Shown here piece after piece: positions 1-8,637 of a stretch of 64,000 nucleotides of DNA (position 1 is its first letter; each line of letters begins with the position of its first letter). The position numbers and the translations under genes were made by a program. Source of the DNA: Alistipes sp. (GTDB lineage Bacteria > Bacteroidota > Bacteroidia > Bacteroidales > Rikenellaceae); the NCBI GenBank assembly GCA_017416915.1, contig JAFQAN010000032.1, forward strand, positions 1 to 64,000, in the 5' to 3' direction. The notes under the pieces were generated by a model that was given only the letters and a program-made list of their open reading frames with translations, was not told the DNA's origin and made no database searches.

Positions 1-198
1 GACCGCGAGACGACTGGAAATGACTGAGAACACCTGAGAATGCCCGAGAACGACTGAGTAGCGCGCCAACAATACCGCGATACCACGAGATGGCGCAACC
101 CCGCCCCAAAGCAACTCGCCGCCCTATCACTTTGCGGGTCTCCTCACGCACATTCCTCTCCAAAACACTTGCCCCCTCACTTTGCGGGTCGTCATCAT
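1..198. repeat. Mosaic of short intergenic repeats
   Basis: No gene is seen here. The stretch starts with copies of the 10-nt unit GAAYGMCTGR (about 18-60) and a GCGCGCC motif. It then has a degenerate piece of the 8-nt repeat near 70-90 and two copies of a CACTTTGCGGGTC segment (about 127-142 and 178-192). The same pieces recur near 6.0, 10.9-11.6, 35.5, 41.6 and 54.2 kb. Function unknown. Confidence 0.7.
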
Positions 199-231
199 GA
201 TTTTGGGCATTATTTCCCAATGCCCAAAATC
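199..231. terminator. Perfect 13-bp stem-loop
   Basis: GATTTTGGGCATT (199-211) pairs perfectly with AATGCCCAAAATC (219-231) across a 7-nt loop. The A/T-flanked stem could terminate transcription on either strand, but the genes it would serve lie outside the window or are not recognised. Confidence 0.45.
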
Positions 232-288
232 TCAAATAATAAGTTATTACACAGCATATTACACGTATAAATCTATTATCGCCGATTA

Positions 289-308
289 ATCACTGATTAA
301 TCAGTGAT
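289..308. promoter_or_regulatory. Perfect 20-bp palindrome
   Basis: ATCACTGATT is followed directly by its reverse complement AATCAGTGAT with no spacer. A zero-loop dyad cannot form a good RNA hairpin, so a binding site for a dimeric DNA-binding protein is more likely. It lies about 550 bp upstream of the large surface lipoprotein gene. The ligand is unknown. Confidence 0.4.
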
Positions 309-351
309 AATATTTGATGCTGAGCAGATGCTTCTTTCCTCAATATTTTGC

Positions 352-371
352 GGGTAGGTTTTTACCTACCC
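352..371. repeat. GGGTAGG/CCTACCC palindromic repeat, copy 1
   Basis: An inverted repeat with 7-bp arms GGGTAGG and CCTACCC around TTTTTA, extended on one side by TTGC. A half copy lies at 435-449. Further full copies are at 6067-6086, 10858-10877, 11289-11308 and 11626-11645, with imperfect copies at 11032-11051 and 11469-11488. Confidence 0.75.
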
Positions 372-859
372 ACACACTTTGTCAGCCCTCTCGCTCTCTC
401 ATAGTTTCGTGTTCTTACCATCTCTCAACCGCTTGGGTAGGTAAAAACGCTTTGGAGTGTCATTTGCCAAAGTTTTTTTATTCTCGCCGAACAATGTCCC
501 CGAGGAGTGTTGTTCGTTTAGAAAATTATTTTTAATTTTGTAGTGCTATTTGGATAAATAGCAGACATATTGAAAGTGTTTTCGATATCCTAAAATGGAA
601 ATGTGGTAGTTTTCAAAGACTAAAGGATGACGAACAGCACTCATTTCTTGTATAGTTATGTGGCTATGCACGGTCTGTGCATTTACCCATACTATCCAGG
701 TGTGGGGCATTGTATCGTTTGTTTTAGTCAGGGTTTTACCACAACCTCCATTTTGATAGACGAAATCAACTCCACACTTTCTTTTTATATATAACCCACC
801 GTATAGGAGTTGTATGGTAATAAAGTTTGAAACAATTTTAACTTCAAATTTATATTACT
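372..859. other. Intergenic stretch upstream of the large lipoprotein gene
   Basis: No intact gene is supported. In the + frame, 536-655 reads as 39 protein-like codons ending in a stop but has no start codon, so it may be a gene remnant. A small hairpin (ATGCAC/GTGCAT, about 666-682) and a spaced inverted repeat (CAACTCC 767-773, GGAGTTG 806-812) lie in the probable leader of the gene starting at 860. I see no clear TAnnTTTG promoter. Confidence 0.4.
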
Positions 860-3800
860 ATGAAAAAGCTATTAGTTCTATTGGTAATGGTGGCTATGTT
901 ATTGCCATCGTGCCAGAAGATTGAAGACCGCATTGATGGTCTTGAGAACCGTATTGACCAAATTGAGGGAACTCAGATTGCTACAATCAACCAGCAGATT
1001 GAGGCTATCAACACTACACTGCCTCAACTCCGTGAGACTGATACTGAACTCAAGGAGTATATCAAATCATTGCAGACTACCGCAACAAACCTCCAGGAGC
1101 AGATAACAAATACCGACAAGGATATTGATGAGTTGGAGGCTGCACTAAACAAGGCTATTGCTGATGCAGAGGCTTCTGACGATGCACTTAATGCAGAGTT
1201 GGTTGCTCAGTTAAATACCGCTAAAGCAGACATCTTGGCTCAACTTGAATCTACAAAGACCGCTTTGGAGGCTGAATTGGCTCAGATTAACTCAACTATT
1301 GCTACTCTTCAAGCTAAGGATACCGAGTTGGAGGGAAAGATTACTACATTGGAGGAGTATGTGAATACAGAGCTTCAGAACACCGAGGACTGGGCTACTG
1401 CAACATTTGCAACCCTTGAGCAGTACAACTCAATTGCCTCAGACATTGCTACTATCAAGCAGAACATTGAATCCCTTAATTCATCTATAGAGGCTCTTGA
1501 GGAGAGACTCACAGAGAGTATTGCAGAAGAGATAGCTACTGCTATTGAGCCTATCAAAGATGAGCTAGTAGCTGAGGTTATATCTGGTATTGCATCAGAC
1601 TATATGGATGCAATTACAACTGCAAAGAGTGAGATTACAGCAGCATATACCTCTGCCATTGCTACCTCTATTAGCAACTTAGAGAATTCTATGAGAGAGT
1701 GGGTAAATGAGCAGCTTACAGGATACTATACTATTGCCGAGACAGACGCCTTGTTAGCTCTCCTAAAGAGTGAGTTGGAGGGAGACCTTGCATCACAGAA
1801 GAGTTACCTTGAGGGTCTTATCAATACACTATCTAACAACCTTACCAGCCAGATTTCTGCAAACAAGATACTCATTGATGCATTGCGTAATGATATGACC
1901 ACAGCAGAGAGTAACATTGCTACCAATGCTGAAGCTATTGCAGAGAACAGTGCAAAGATTTTGGCTAATGCCGAGGCTATTGCAGAGAATAGTGAGGACA
2001 TAGCAGCCAACGAGCAGCTTATTGCGGAGAACAAAACCCTTATCGAGGATAATGCTGCACTTATAGAGGGGAACAAGGGTGCTATTACAGATGCCGAAAA
2101 GAAGATTGCAAAGAATGCAGAGGACATAGCTACTAATGCAGCCCTTATAGCACAGAATGCAACTGCTATCAACAACAATGCCCAGGCTATCTCTGATAAT
2201 GCGGCAGCTATTGCACAGCTCCGCACCGACTTGGCAACAACTAAGGAGGAGATTACCGCAGCATACACTGAGGCTATTACTACTGCTATCAGTACCCTTG
2301 ATGGACAACTCCGAGATAAGATAGCTACTGAGGTCGCCACTATCAACAGCCGTATTGACAATGAGGTAGCCACTATTAACAATACCATAGCAGCCCTTAC
2401 TGAACGTGTAACAGCCCTTGAGAAGGAGGTAAAGACCATTAAGGTAGCTATCTATAACATCCTGTCTGACATTGCTGATATACAGGCGCAGATTGCAGCT
2501 ATCCTTGCACGCATCCAATCTATCTCATACGTTCCAGAGTACAATGATGGCAATGCTACAATGTACTACACTAACTCTGCTGGTGTTATCACTGCTGGTA
2601 CGGCAACACTTAAATATGAGTTCCGTCCTGCAAGTTGTGCTGAGGAGGTTGCTGAGGTATGGGAGTCTGCACTAAATGTTAAGGCTGTATATACTCAGAC
2701 AAGGGCTGCAGGAGACTTTGTGGTACTCGGCATTGAGAGTGTTGAGGCTGCTAATGGCTTCCTTACTGTTGTGGTATCAGGCTCTAATTTAAGTGAAAGC
2801 TATTTCCGTGGTGAGATTTCTGCAAATGTACGCTTGGAGGTATCTAATGGCTACAACGACTTCACATCTGACTATGTGAATATAGTACCTTGGACTACTG
2901 ACACTATCTATATCCCTGATGCAAACTTCAAGGCATACCTTACTACCGAGTTTGACACTAATGGTGATAATGAGATTTCATTGGAGGAGGCACAGAGCAT
3001 TACCAATATTGACATCTCAGCCTCACTGCTTCAGGTTGAGTCTTTGGCTGGTATCGAGTATTTCTCTAACCTTGAGACTTTGGATTGCTCATTCAACCGC
3101 ATTACATCTTTAGACTTGAGTAGTAACACAAAGCTCACAGAGGTTAATGTTGGCAGCAACCGACTGACTTCATTGATGCTTCCAGCATCTGTTACCGCTG
3201 TTGATGCATCAAATAATAAGCTAACCACACTTGATGTTAGTGCAGCTAAGAATCTTACTACACTAAATGTTGCAAACAACACATTAGGCTCACTCAACGT
3301 TGCACAGAACAAGGCACTTGTTGAGCTTAACTGCACAGACAATGACATTGCAACACTCAACCTAACCAACTTGTTACTCCTTGAGGAGTTGTATTGCGGT
3401 GGTAATAACCTTGCTGCACTTAATGTAACCAAGAACACAGCTCTTACAGCTCTTGAGTGTAATGATAATAACCTGACTGCTCTTGACCTTACAAAGAACG
3501 CTGCCCTTGTAACACTTAATTGCCGAGACAACCAGCTTCCAAGCATTCATTTGGGTAGTACACTATTTACCACTATTGACTGTGCTAACAACCAGCTAAA
3601 CAACCTAAACGTATCAACATTCACAAAGCTTCAGAGCCTTGACTGTTCACACAACAATATTGCTACTCTTGATGTTGCTAAGTGTGCCGCTATTGAGACC
3701 TTGAACTGCTCATACAACAATATAGCATCCTTGAATGTTAGTGCAAACGCTCAGCTCAACACCCTTGACTGCTCTAACAATGCAGCATTAGCTAAGTTGT

Positions 3801-5272
3801 GGGTTAAGGACTCTGTACAGCAGGGTGCTATTGACATCACTAAGGATGATGCTACCAATATCTACTTCAATAACGGCGGTCTTGTTATCCCCGATACAGC
3901 ACTTAAGGCATACCTTGTGAACAACTACGATGATGATGGTGACGGTGAAATCTCTATTGCTGAGTCAGACAATATCACTATGGTAAATTGCTCTGGCAAG
4001 GGTGTAGCTGACCTCACTGGCTTGGAGGCTTGTACTAACCTTGTGACGCTCAACTGTGCAAATAACTCAATTACCACTATTGAGTTGCCAAACCTTACAC
4101 AGCTCCGCACACTAACTTGTAATAATAACCCAATCAAGCATATCAACCTTGATAGCTGTGCTGCATTGGAACATTTTAACTTGCAGGGTACACCATCAAG
4201 TGCAATCAGCGGCTCAGCCATTACTATTACAAACTACACTCAGTCTGAAAGTTTGTACCTCTCTATTAAATCTACTCCATTTACATCACTCACTGTAAAG
4301 GACACTCCAACTCTCACATCTTTGGAGTTCTACGGAGAGTTTACAGATGTTACCGTTACTGATAACACTACACTTACCTCATTGGTATTCCACTCACCAG
4401 CAGTAAATGCTACTTTATCGGGTAACAGTGTATTGGAGAGTGTAGATGTATCTGCACTGACTGACCTTAAAGCCCTCGACGTTCAGAAGTGTAATTTGCA
4501 GTCTCTTGATGTTACAAACAATGAGGCTCTTGTATCATTGAACTGCTCTGATAATGCCTTTGTGACACTTGATTTAACTCAAAACACACTCCTTGAAACA
4601 CTTATTGGAGATAATTTGGCTCTAACAAAAATCAACCTGTCTAACAATGCCATGTTGAGTAAGTATTCATTTACAGGCAATCCAGAGCTAACCACAATAC
4701 GAGTTCATAACAACTTTACGATGGATAGCTGCTTGTTTACATCTGCTGGCAATAATCCAAGCCTATCAATTTTCAATACAGCTGGCAATATATTCTACTA
4801 TGTAGGTCAATGCACAACTGCTTTGGGCAGTGCTGGTGTTGTGTTTGAAATCACTAATGGAGGTCAGAATGGCAAAATGGTTTCAGTTGAGGAAACCGAA
4901 TGTAGGTGGAGTGATGTACTTATTACAACAAATGCAAGAAATGATGATGATGGTATGGAAAACATGAAGACTATAAAAGTCTTAAATCCTGATTTAAGTA
5001 AATATCCTGCATTTAAGTGGTGTGCAGATTACGGCACAGATTGGTATCTTCCTGCAAAAAGTGAGTTAGATACAATTTTTGATATCATAACAACTATCAA
5101 TACGACACTATCTACCAACGGATACACCTCTCTTAGTACAACTAATAATTATTGGTCATCAACCGAGAAGAGTTCTCACTACGCATACTACCTAGACACT
5201 TGGAATGGAGAGTTGGAAGATGACACCGTCAAGGGATATGTATACAACGTACGTGCAGTTGTTATTTTTTAA
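860..5272 (+). CDS. Giant coiled-coil / leucine-rich-repeat surface lipoprotein
   Basis: A 1470-residue predicted lipoprotein: the signal peptide ends in the lipobox LLPSC (Cys18), so it should be anchored to the outer membrane and probably exposed. Residues about 20-555 are almost all heptad coiled coil resembling the DUF4988-type N-terminal domain; about 354-457 carry stacked near-identical units such as NAEAIAENS. A beta-rich linker follows (about 555-680). Then come two modules, each opening with an EF-hand-like loop (DTNGDNEIS near 699 and DDDGDGEIS near 1025) and continuing as BspA-like leucine-rich repeats. The last ~150 residues resemble the Lcl/DUF1566-type C-type-lectin-like fold (WYLPAKSEL, NYWSSTE, VRAVVIF). 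Codon usage is AT-richer than the core genes. Adhesion or ligand display is inferred, not shown. Confidence 0.85.
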   Translation: MKKLLVLLVMVAMLLPSCQKIEDRIDGLENRIDQIEGTQIATINQQIEAINTTLPQLRETDTELKEYIKSLQTTATNLQEQITNTDKDIDELEAALNKAIADAEASDDALNAELVAQLNTAKADILAQLESTKTALEAELAQINSTIATLQAKDTELEGKITTLEEYVNTELQNTEDWATATFATLEQYNSIASDIATIKQNIESLNSSIEALEERLTESIAEEIATAIEPIKDELVAEVISGIASDYMDAITTAKSEITAAYTSAIATSISNLENSMREWVNEQLTGYYTIAETDALLALLKSELEGDLASQKSYLEGLINTLSNNLTSQISANKILIDALRNDMTTAESNIATNAEAIAENSAKILANAEAIAENSEDIAANEQLIAENKTLIEDNAALIEGNKGAITDAEKKIAKNAEDIATNAALIAQNATAINNNAQAISDNAAAIAQLRTDLATTKEEITAAYTEAITTAISTLDGQLRDKIATEVATINSRIDNEVATINNTIAALTERVTALEKEVKTIKVAIYNILSDIADIQAQIAAILARIQSISYVPEYNDGNATMYYTNSAGVITAGTATLKYEFRPASCAEEVAEVWESALNVKAVYTQTRAAGDFVVLGIESVEAANGFLTVVVSGSNLSESYFRGEISANVRLEVSNGYNDFTSDYVNIVPWTTDTIYIPDANFKAYLTTEFDTNGDNEISLEEAQSITNIDISASLLQVESLAGIEYFSNLETLDCSFNRITSLDLSSNTKLTEVNVGSNRLTSLMLPASVTAVDASNNKLTTLDVSAAKNLTTLNVANNTLGSLNVAQNKALVELNCTDNDIATLNLTNLLLLEELYCGGNNLAALNVTKNTALTALECNDNNLTALDLTKNAALVTLNCRDNQLPSIHLGSTLFTTIDCANNQLNNLNVSTFTKLQSLDCSHNNIATLDVAKCAAIETLNCSYNNIASLNVSANAQLNTLDCSNNAALAKLWVKDSVQQGAIDITKDDATNIYFNNGGLVIPDTALKAYLVNNYDDDGDGEISIAESDNITMVNCSGKGVADLTGLEACTNLVTLNCANNSITTIELPNLTQLRTLTCNNNPIKHINLDSCAALEHFNLQGTPSSAISGSAITITNYTQSESLYLSIKSTPFTSLTVKDTPTLTSLEFYGEFTDVTVTDNTTLTSLVFHSPAVNATLSGNSVLESVDVSALTDLKALDVQKCNLQSLDVTNNEALVSLNCSDNAFVTLDLTQNTLLETLIGDNLALTKINLSNNAMLSKYSFTGNPELTTIRVHNNFTMDSCLFTSAGNNPSLSIFNTAGNIFYYVGQCTTALGSAGVVFEITNGGQNGKMVSVEETECRWSDVLITTNARNDDDGMENMKTIKVLNPDLSKYPAFKWCADYGTDWYLPAKSELDTIFDIITTINTTLSTNGYTSLSTTNNYWSSTEKSSHYAYYLDTWNGELEDDTVKGYVYNVRAVVIF

Positions 5273-5303
5273 TTAACTATTTAGCTATTTAACAATTCAT
5301 AAT

Positions 5304-5328
5304 GGTTGGTGGCTTTTCGCCACCAACC
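5304..5328 (+). terminator. Stem-loop after the large lipoprotein gene
   Basis: A perfect 10-bp stem, GGTTGGTGGC (5304-5313) with GCCACCAACC (5319-5328), and a TTTTC loop, 32 bp after the stop at 5272. It has no strong U-run, so termination may be partial. Confidence 0.6.
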
Positions 5329-5371
5329 TTACAATAAAACTTATTATTAACTTCATACGCAGTATATTATA

Positions 5372-5755
5372 ATGTATAACGAAGAAATTTATGAACAACA
5401 GCTTGATTGCGAACTAGTCAATAAAGTTGTATCCATTTTTTCAAGAGCACAAATTATAATCCTTTTTTGTGTTAAAGACAAAAATTGTCAGGTAGGCAAA
5501 AATATTGCAGAGACACTGGGTATAATCGTTAAAAAATTACAAGAACACAAACAAGCCTGTGAGATAGATTTATTTTATACAGCACAAATTTTGAAAGAAT
5601 GCCTAGAGATTTCTGAAAGAAATGAATGTTTACCTATGGTTTGTAGCAACATCTTGAATTTACTTTTATGGCTGCTTGAGGATATAGGTAGAATTGAAGC
5701 AGTAAATGAAAAATTGAAACATATTGAAATATCAATATGTAAAAGTGAATTATAG
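5372..5755 (+). CDS. Small protein of unknown function
   Basis: A 127-residue predicted cytoplasmic protein, mostly helical, with a central Leu-rich segment (NLLLWLLED) and seven cysteines (KDKNCQVGK, KECLEIS). There is no signal peptide, and I recognise no family. It follows the surface lipoprotein gene by 99 bp, with a stem-loop between, and is itself followed 13 bp later by a stem-loop with a U-run. That terminator and the AT-rich composition shared with its neighbour support it being a real gene. It could be transcribed by read-through from the lipoprotein gene. Confidence 0.55.
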   Translation: MYNEEIYEQQLDCELVNKVVSIFSRAQIIILFCVKDKNCQVGKNIAETLGIIVKKLQEHKQACEIDLFYTAQILKECLEISERNECLPMVCSNILNLLLWLLEDIGRIEAVNEKLKHIEISICKSEL

Positions 5756-5767
5756 TATCAATAATAT

Positions 5768-5795
5768 GGGGAGGCTCATACCTCCCTTTTCTTAT
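5768..5795 (+). terminator. Rho-independent terminator of the 127-aa gene
   Basis: GGGAGG (5769-5774) pairs with CCTCCC (5781-5786) across CTCATA, followed by TTTTC. It begins 13 bp after the stop at 5755. Confidence 0.7.
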
Positions 5796-5935
5796 GCCTT
5801 GTCAGTTGCTTTGATTCTCTCCAACACCCTCTCTATATCCTCCACCGAACTAATCTTCACAATTTCCCCTGGCGAACTCGATGTAACCTCTAACTGCGGG
5901 TTAGGGGTCTTCTTCAGGCGCTGTGGGGATCTTTT
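5792..5935 (-). pseudogene. Gene 3' remnant on the minus strand
   Basis: The minus strand reads 47 protein-like codons ending in a stop at 5794-5792, including SSSPGEIVKISSVEDIE and RVLERIKATDKA. An in-frame stop (5938-5936) lies just upstream and there is no plausible ATG, so this looks like the C-terminus of a lost gene. The upstream side runs straight into the repeat mosaic starting near 5941, suggesting that repeat insertion or deletion removed the rest. Family unknown. Confidence 0.4.
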
Positions 5936-5940
5936 TTAAT

Positions 5941-6098
5941 ACCCGCGAGACGGCGCAACCCCGCCCTAAAACACCTCGCCGCCCCTCACATTGCGATTCT
6001 CCTCACGCTCTTTCCCCTCAAAAAGCACCTCACTCCTCCCACCTTGCGGGTCATCTTTCGCATTGCGGGTAGGTTTTTACCTACCCACACGCTATCTG
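5941..6098. repeat. Repeat mosaic with GGGTAGG palindrome, copy 2
   Basis: Pieces shared with 60-190 and 10.85-11.65 kb: a CGCGAGACGGCGCAACC segment, CTCACATTGCG and ACCTTGCGGGTC segments, and a full palindrome GGGTAGG-TTTTTA-CCTACCC at 6067-6086. No gene is supported. Confidence 0.65.
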
Positions 6099-6259
6099 GA
6101 ACTGCGGGACCACGGGATAACGAGACAACGGGACAACGGGACCACGAGACTGCTGAAAAACCCAGGCGTTCTCAGGCATTCCCAGTCATTCTCAGTCGTG
6201 CGGGGCTGTGCGAGGCAGCTTGGCGTCAGAAGGGTTGCAGATGTGGTGCGAAATGATAG

Positions 6260-6303
6260 TGCCGTGGATGGGACATACTAAGATGTATTTCCCATTCGCG
6301 GCA
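6260..6303. terminator. Two-tier stem-loop, ATAC:GTAT variant
   Basis: A 13-bp outer stem (6260-6272 with 6291-6303, two G-U pairs) and a loop in which ATAC and GTAT can form a 4-bp inner helix around six bases. It matches the plan of the GTAC:GTAC hairpins at 41.4, 41.5, 45.3, 54.1 and 54.4 kb, with a compensating change in the inner helix. It lies 3' of both flanking genes. Confidence 0.65.
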
Positions 6304-6313
6304 TCTGAGTTTC

Positions 6314-6400
6314 GTGCCGCAGATGCGCCCTTATCACGCCAAGTGCCGCAGATGCACCGCTATCACGCCAAGCACCGCAGATGTGCCGCTATCACACCAA
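6314..6400. repeat. Three tandem 29-bp repeats
   Basis: Units at 6314-6342, 6343-6371 and 6372-6400 share GCCGCAGATG and TATCACGCCAA with a few substitutions. The array ends 2 bp before the stop codon of the LytTR gene. Related units occur at about 41333-41515 and 54022-54051. Confidence 0.85.
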
Positions 6401-6401
6401 G

Positions 6402-7322
6402 CTACGCCAAGTGGGTTAGCAACGCTGGATAATAACTCTTAGATACGGGTATGCGCTTGATGCCCTCCTCGCAGAGAGTAATATAACGCATACGATTCTC
6501 CTCCCCCACAAACTGTATCTTCGATATGTTTACTATATAGGAGCGATGACAGCGTATCATACCCGTTCCTTCGAGGCTCGCTTCGAGGCTACGTGTGCGG
6601 CAGCGAAGCATATACGAGGCTATTCGGTCGTTATGCTTATAAAATATCTTTACGTAGTTATCATCGGACTCAATATAGTAGAGCGAATCAATGTTTATGG
6701 TTAGGCGGAGCGTGCCGTTATTGTCGTAGAGGTTTACCATACGGGGTTGGCGCTCAGCACTATTTTGCGGCACTTGTGCCATAAAGCGACGTTCGCGCTC
6801 GGATAGCTGTTCCAGGCGCTTACACTCATCGCTGAGTCGCTGCAACTCATACTGCGACGCCTCCAACTCCTCAGCCTTGGCACGGTACGCTGCATAAAAA
6901 GATACAAGGGCGTTAGGTATCGCCAAAATCATCGTAACGCAGAAGAGCGCACGAGTAGCAAGCTCGGGGACAGAGTTGCTGCCAATGGGGAAAAACCAGA
7001 TGGTGATAAGGGTGTATATCAGAGATATGAGTAGGTTTTCACCCATTATCCACCATATATACTTCATCGTAGTAAGCAGTATTCTATCTTGCAAGGCATA
7101 CATCAGCGAGCGGCTCAAAATAAGTATTACGATAGCTGCAACATAGAACAAAATGGTAAAGCTAAAACGCAACATATCGTCTATGCTAAACCAGACAGCC
7201 ATTGAGAAAGGCTCGTATATAATCATAAAGAGTGCCGAGAATGCAACGATAAAGGTTATCATTACCGAGATATAGCGCCGCGACACTAAGAATTTTGGTA
7301 TTTCTCTCTCCTCTACTGGCAT
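6402..7322 (-). CDS. Membrane-anchored LytTR-family transcriptional regulator
   Basis: 306 residues. The N-terminal half has four or five predicted membrane helices (for example YISVMITFIVAFSALFMII). A short coiled linker (about 165-195, EELEASQYELQRL) leads to a C-terminal LytTR DNA-binding domain (about 205-306; IESDDNYVKIF, MIRCHRSYIVN, IPVSKSYYP). LytTR domains bind direct repeats upstream of target genes; fusion directly to a membrane domain without a receiver suggests one-component sensing at the membrane. The signal is unknown. The last codons lie against the 29-bp repeat array. A good promoter sits 23 bp upstream of the start. Confidence 0.88.
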   Translation of the reverse strand: MPVEEREIPKFLVSRRYISVMITFIVAFSALFMIIYEPFSMAVWFSIDDMLRFSFTILFYVAAIVILILSRSLMYALQDRILLTTMKYIWWIMGENLLISLIYTLITIWFFPIGSNSVPELATRALFCVTMILAIPNALVSFYAAYRAKAEELEASQYELQRLSDECKRLEQLSERERRFMAQVPQNSAERQPRMVNLYDNNGTLRLTINIDSLYYIESDDNYVKIFYKHNDRIASYMLRCRTRSLEASLEGTGMIRCHRSYIVNISKIQFVGEENRMRYITLCEEGIKRIPVSKSYYPALLTHLA

Positions 7323-7344
7323 AAATATTCTATTTATTTGGCTA

Positions 7345-7375
7345 CAAAGGTAATAAAAAACTCTCTTTTCGCAAA
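7345..7375 (-). promoter_or_regulatory. Bacteroidota-type promoter of the LytTR gene
   Basis: On the minus strand TTTG (7375-7372) and TACCTTTG (7352-7345) are separated by 19 bp, matching the primary sigma factor consensus of Bacteroidota. Confidence 0.65.
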
Positions 7376-7455
7376 CCTTTTACCACAAATATTGCAAATT
7401 CGCCACATTATATAGGTTTTTACCACAATTAGAGGGTCAATACATTTGCACAAAG

Positions 7456-7683
7456 TATCTTTGCGCAGTCTTGGAGAAAATTAGTGTTTTCCAGGACGTC
7501 GCGACATAGAGTGTTTTTTTGTGGATTTTGGTGTCATCTTACAGATGAAGCCTAAATTGGTAAGCGATGAAGTGCTGAGCATGGGAAGAGTTCCAAAAAG
7601 TGCAGTTTCTGACATAAAAAGTTGGACTTCCCACACTAAAAGGCTCTCTGTTGCGTTTAATGTCAAACTAACAACATTGTTCG
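7456..7683 (+). promoter_or_regulatory. fabH promoter -7 box and long leader
   Basis: TATCTTTG at 7456-7463 matches the -7 box; a -33 TTTG is not evident. The predicted leader before fabH is about 210 nt, and both strands stay open across most of it (about 60-80 codons), but no protein family is recognised and neither frame has a convincing start. A regulatory leader or a small unknown protein are both possible. Confidence 0.4.
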
Positions 7684-8637
7684 ATGAAAATTATTGGAAC
7701 AGGGGCAGTGCATCCCACGTGTGCGGTAAGTAACGAGATGCTCGAAAAATTTCTCGACACAACAGACGAGTGGATAACCGAGCGTACAGGTATCAAAGAG
7801 CGCTGCGTAATTTCGTCGGAGAAGCTTGAAGATATGGCTTACGAGGCCGCTAAGAGGGCGCTCGAAGATGCCAACCTCACAGCTGCCGACATCGACTTTC
7901 TCATCTGTTCGAATGTCGTAAACGAGTATGTAACACCTGCGCTGAGCTGCATCATTCAGGGCAAGCTCGGAGCAACATGCCCCACCGTCGATATTAACGC
8001 CGCATGTGCAGGCTTTATCTATGCTATGGACATCGCCGATGACAAAATCAAGTGTAAGAAGGCAAAGAACATCCTTATCGTATGTGCCGAGGAGCCATCG
8101 CGTATGGTTAGCTGGCAGAACCGAAGCACCTGCGTTCTGTTTGGTGATGGCGCGGGAGCTGCCGTAGTAACCGAAGGCGACGAGCTTAAAGCTATACGTC
8201 TTACCACAAGCTCGCTTACCGAGGTACTCTACTATCAGCGCCACTTAGAGCCTACGCCCTACATCAACAAGGACGAGAACTTTGAGCCTCTGGTGATGAA
8301 GGGTCGCGAGGTGTTCAAACACGCCGTATCAAGCTCTTGCAAGGATATTCGTCGTCTGCTCAGCCAGACGGGCTTGGAGCCTAACGACATCAAATACTAC
8401 GTCCTGCATCAGGCAAACAAGCGTATCATCGACTCAATACGCAACTTCCTCGGCGTGGACGAGAGCAAGGTGCCTCACAACGTAGAGCGCTACGGCAACA
8501 TATCGTCAGCGGCACTACCCGCATTGCTCGACGAGTTGAACCGTGGCGGCAAGCTACAAAAGGGCGATAAGCTCGTATTTAGCGCCTTTGGTGCTGGCTT
8601 CACGACTGGTGCTTGCGTCATCGAGTGGGCAAAATAG
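7684..8637 (+). CDS. fabH: 3-oxoacyl-ACP synthase III (FabH)
   Basis: 317 residues, the normal KAS III length. It condenses an acyl-CoA primer with malonyl-ACP to start type II fatty-acid synthesis in the cytoplasm. The catalytic triad is visible: Cys108 in INAACAGF, His242 in LHQANKR and Asn272 in YGNISS; the C-terminal glycine-rich turn GAGFTTGA is present. The first Met (MKIIGTGAVHP) matches the family N-terminus. It is followed by fabF and fabG on the same strand with no acpP between them, so ACP must be encoded elsewhere. Confidence 0.96.
   Translation: MKIIGTGAVHPTCAVSNEMLEKFLDTTDEWITERTGIKERCVISSEKLEDMAYEAAKRALEDANLTAADIDFLICSNVVNEYVTPALSCIIQGKLGATCPTVDINAACAGFIYAMDIADDKIKCKKAKNILIVCAEEPSRMVSWQNRSTCVLFGDGAGAAVVTEGDELKAIRLTTSSLTEVLYYQRHLEPTPYINKDENFEPLVMKGREVFKHAVSSSCKDIRRLLSQTGLEPNDIKYYVLHQANKRIIDSIRNFLGVDESKVPHNVERYGNISSAALPALLDELNRGGKLQKGDKLVFSAFGAGFTTGACVIEWAK

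Larger units (their letters stand above)
6100..6400. repeat. Composite intergenic mosaic element, copy A
   Basis: The order is: six 8-nt units (6102-6149, complement of TCYCGYRG); 10-nt units (about 6166-6200); a GGCTGTGCGAGGC segment followed by GCTTGGCGTCAGAAGG and GCAGATGTGGTGC (6205-6250); a stem-loop (6260-6303); and three tandem 29-bp units. Copies B (41.3-41.8 kb) and C (54.0-54.3 kb) have the same blocks in the same order on the other strand. It lies between convergent genes (5755 and 6402). Confidence 0.75.

Noticed and set aside
4700..5272. Diversity-generating retroelement variable region
   Set aside because: The protein fold fits, but no reverse transcriptase or template repeat was found in the window; kept only as a test in the findings.
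6314..6400. CRISPR-like array
   Set aside because: The 29-bp units are directly adjacent with no spacers, and no cas gene is present.
5991..6432. Three overlapping plus-strand frames of 70-96 codons
   Set aside because: They run through the palindrome, 8-nt, 10-nt and 29-bp repeats of mosaic copy A.
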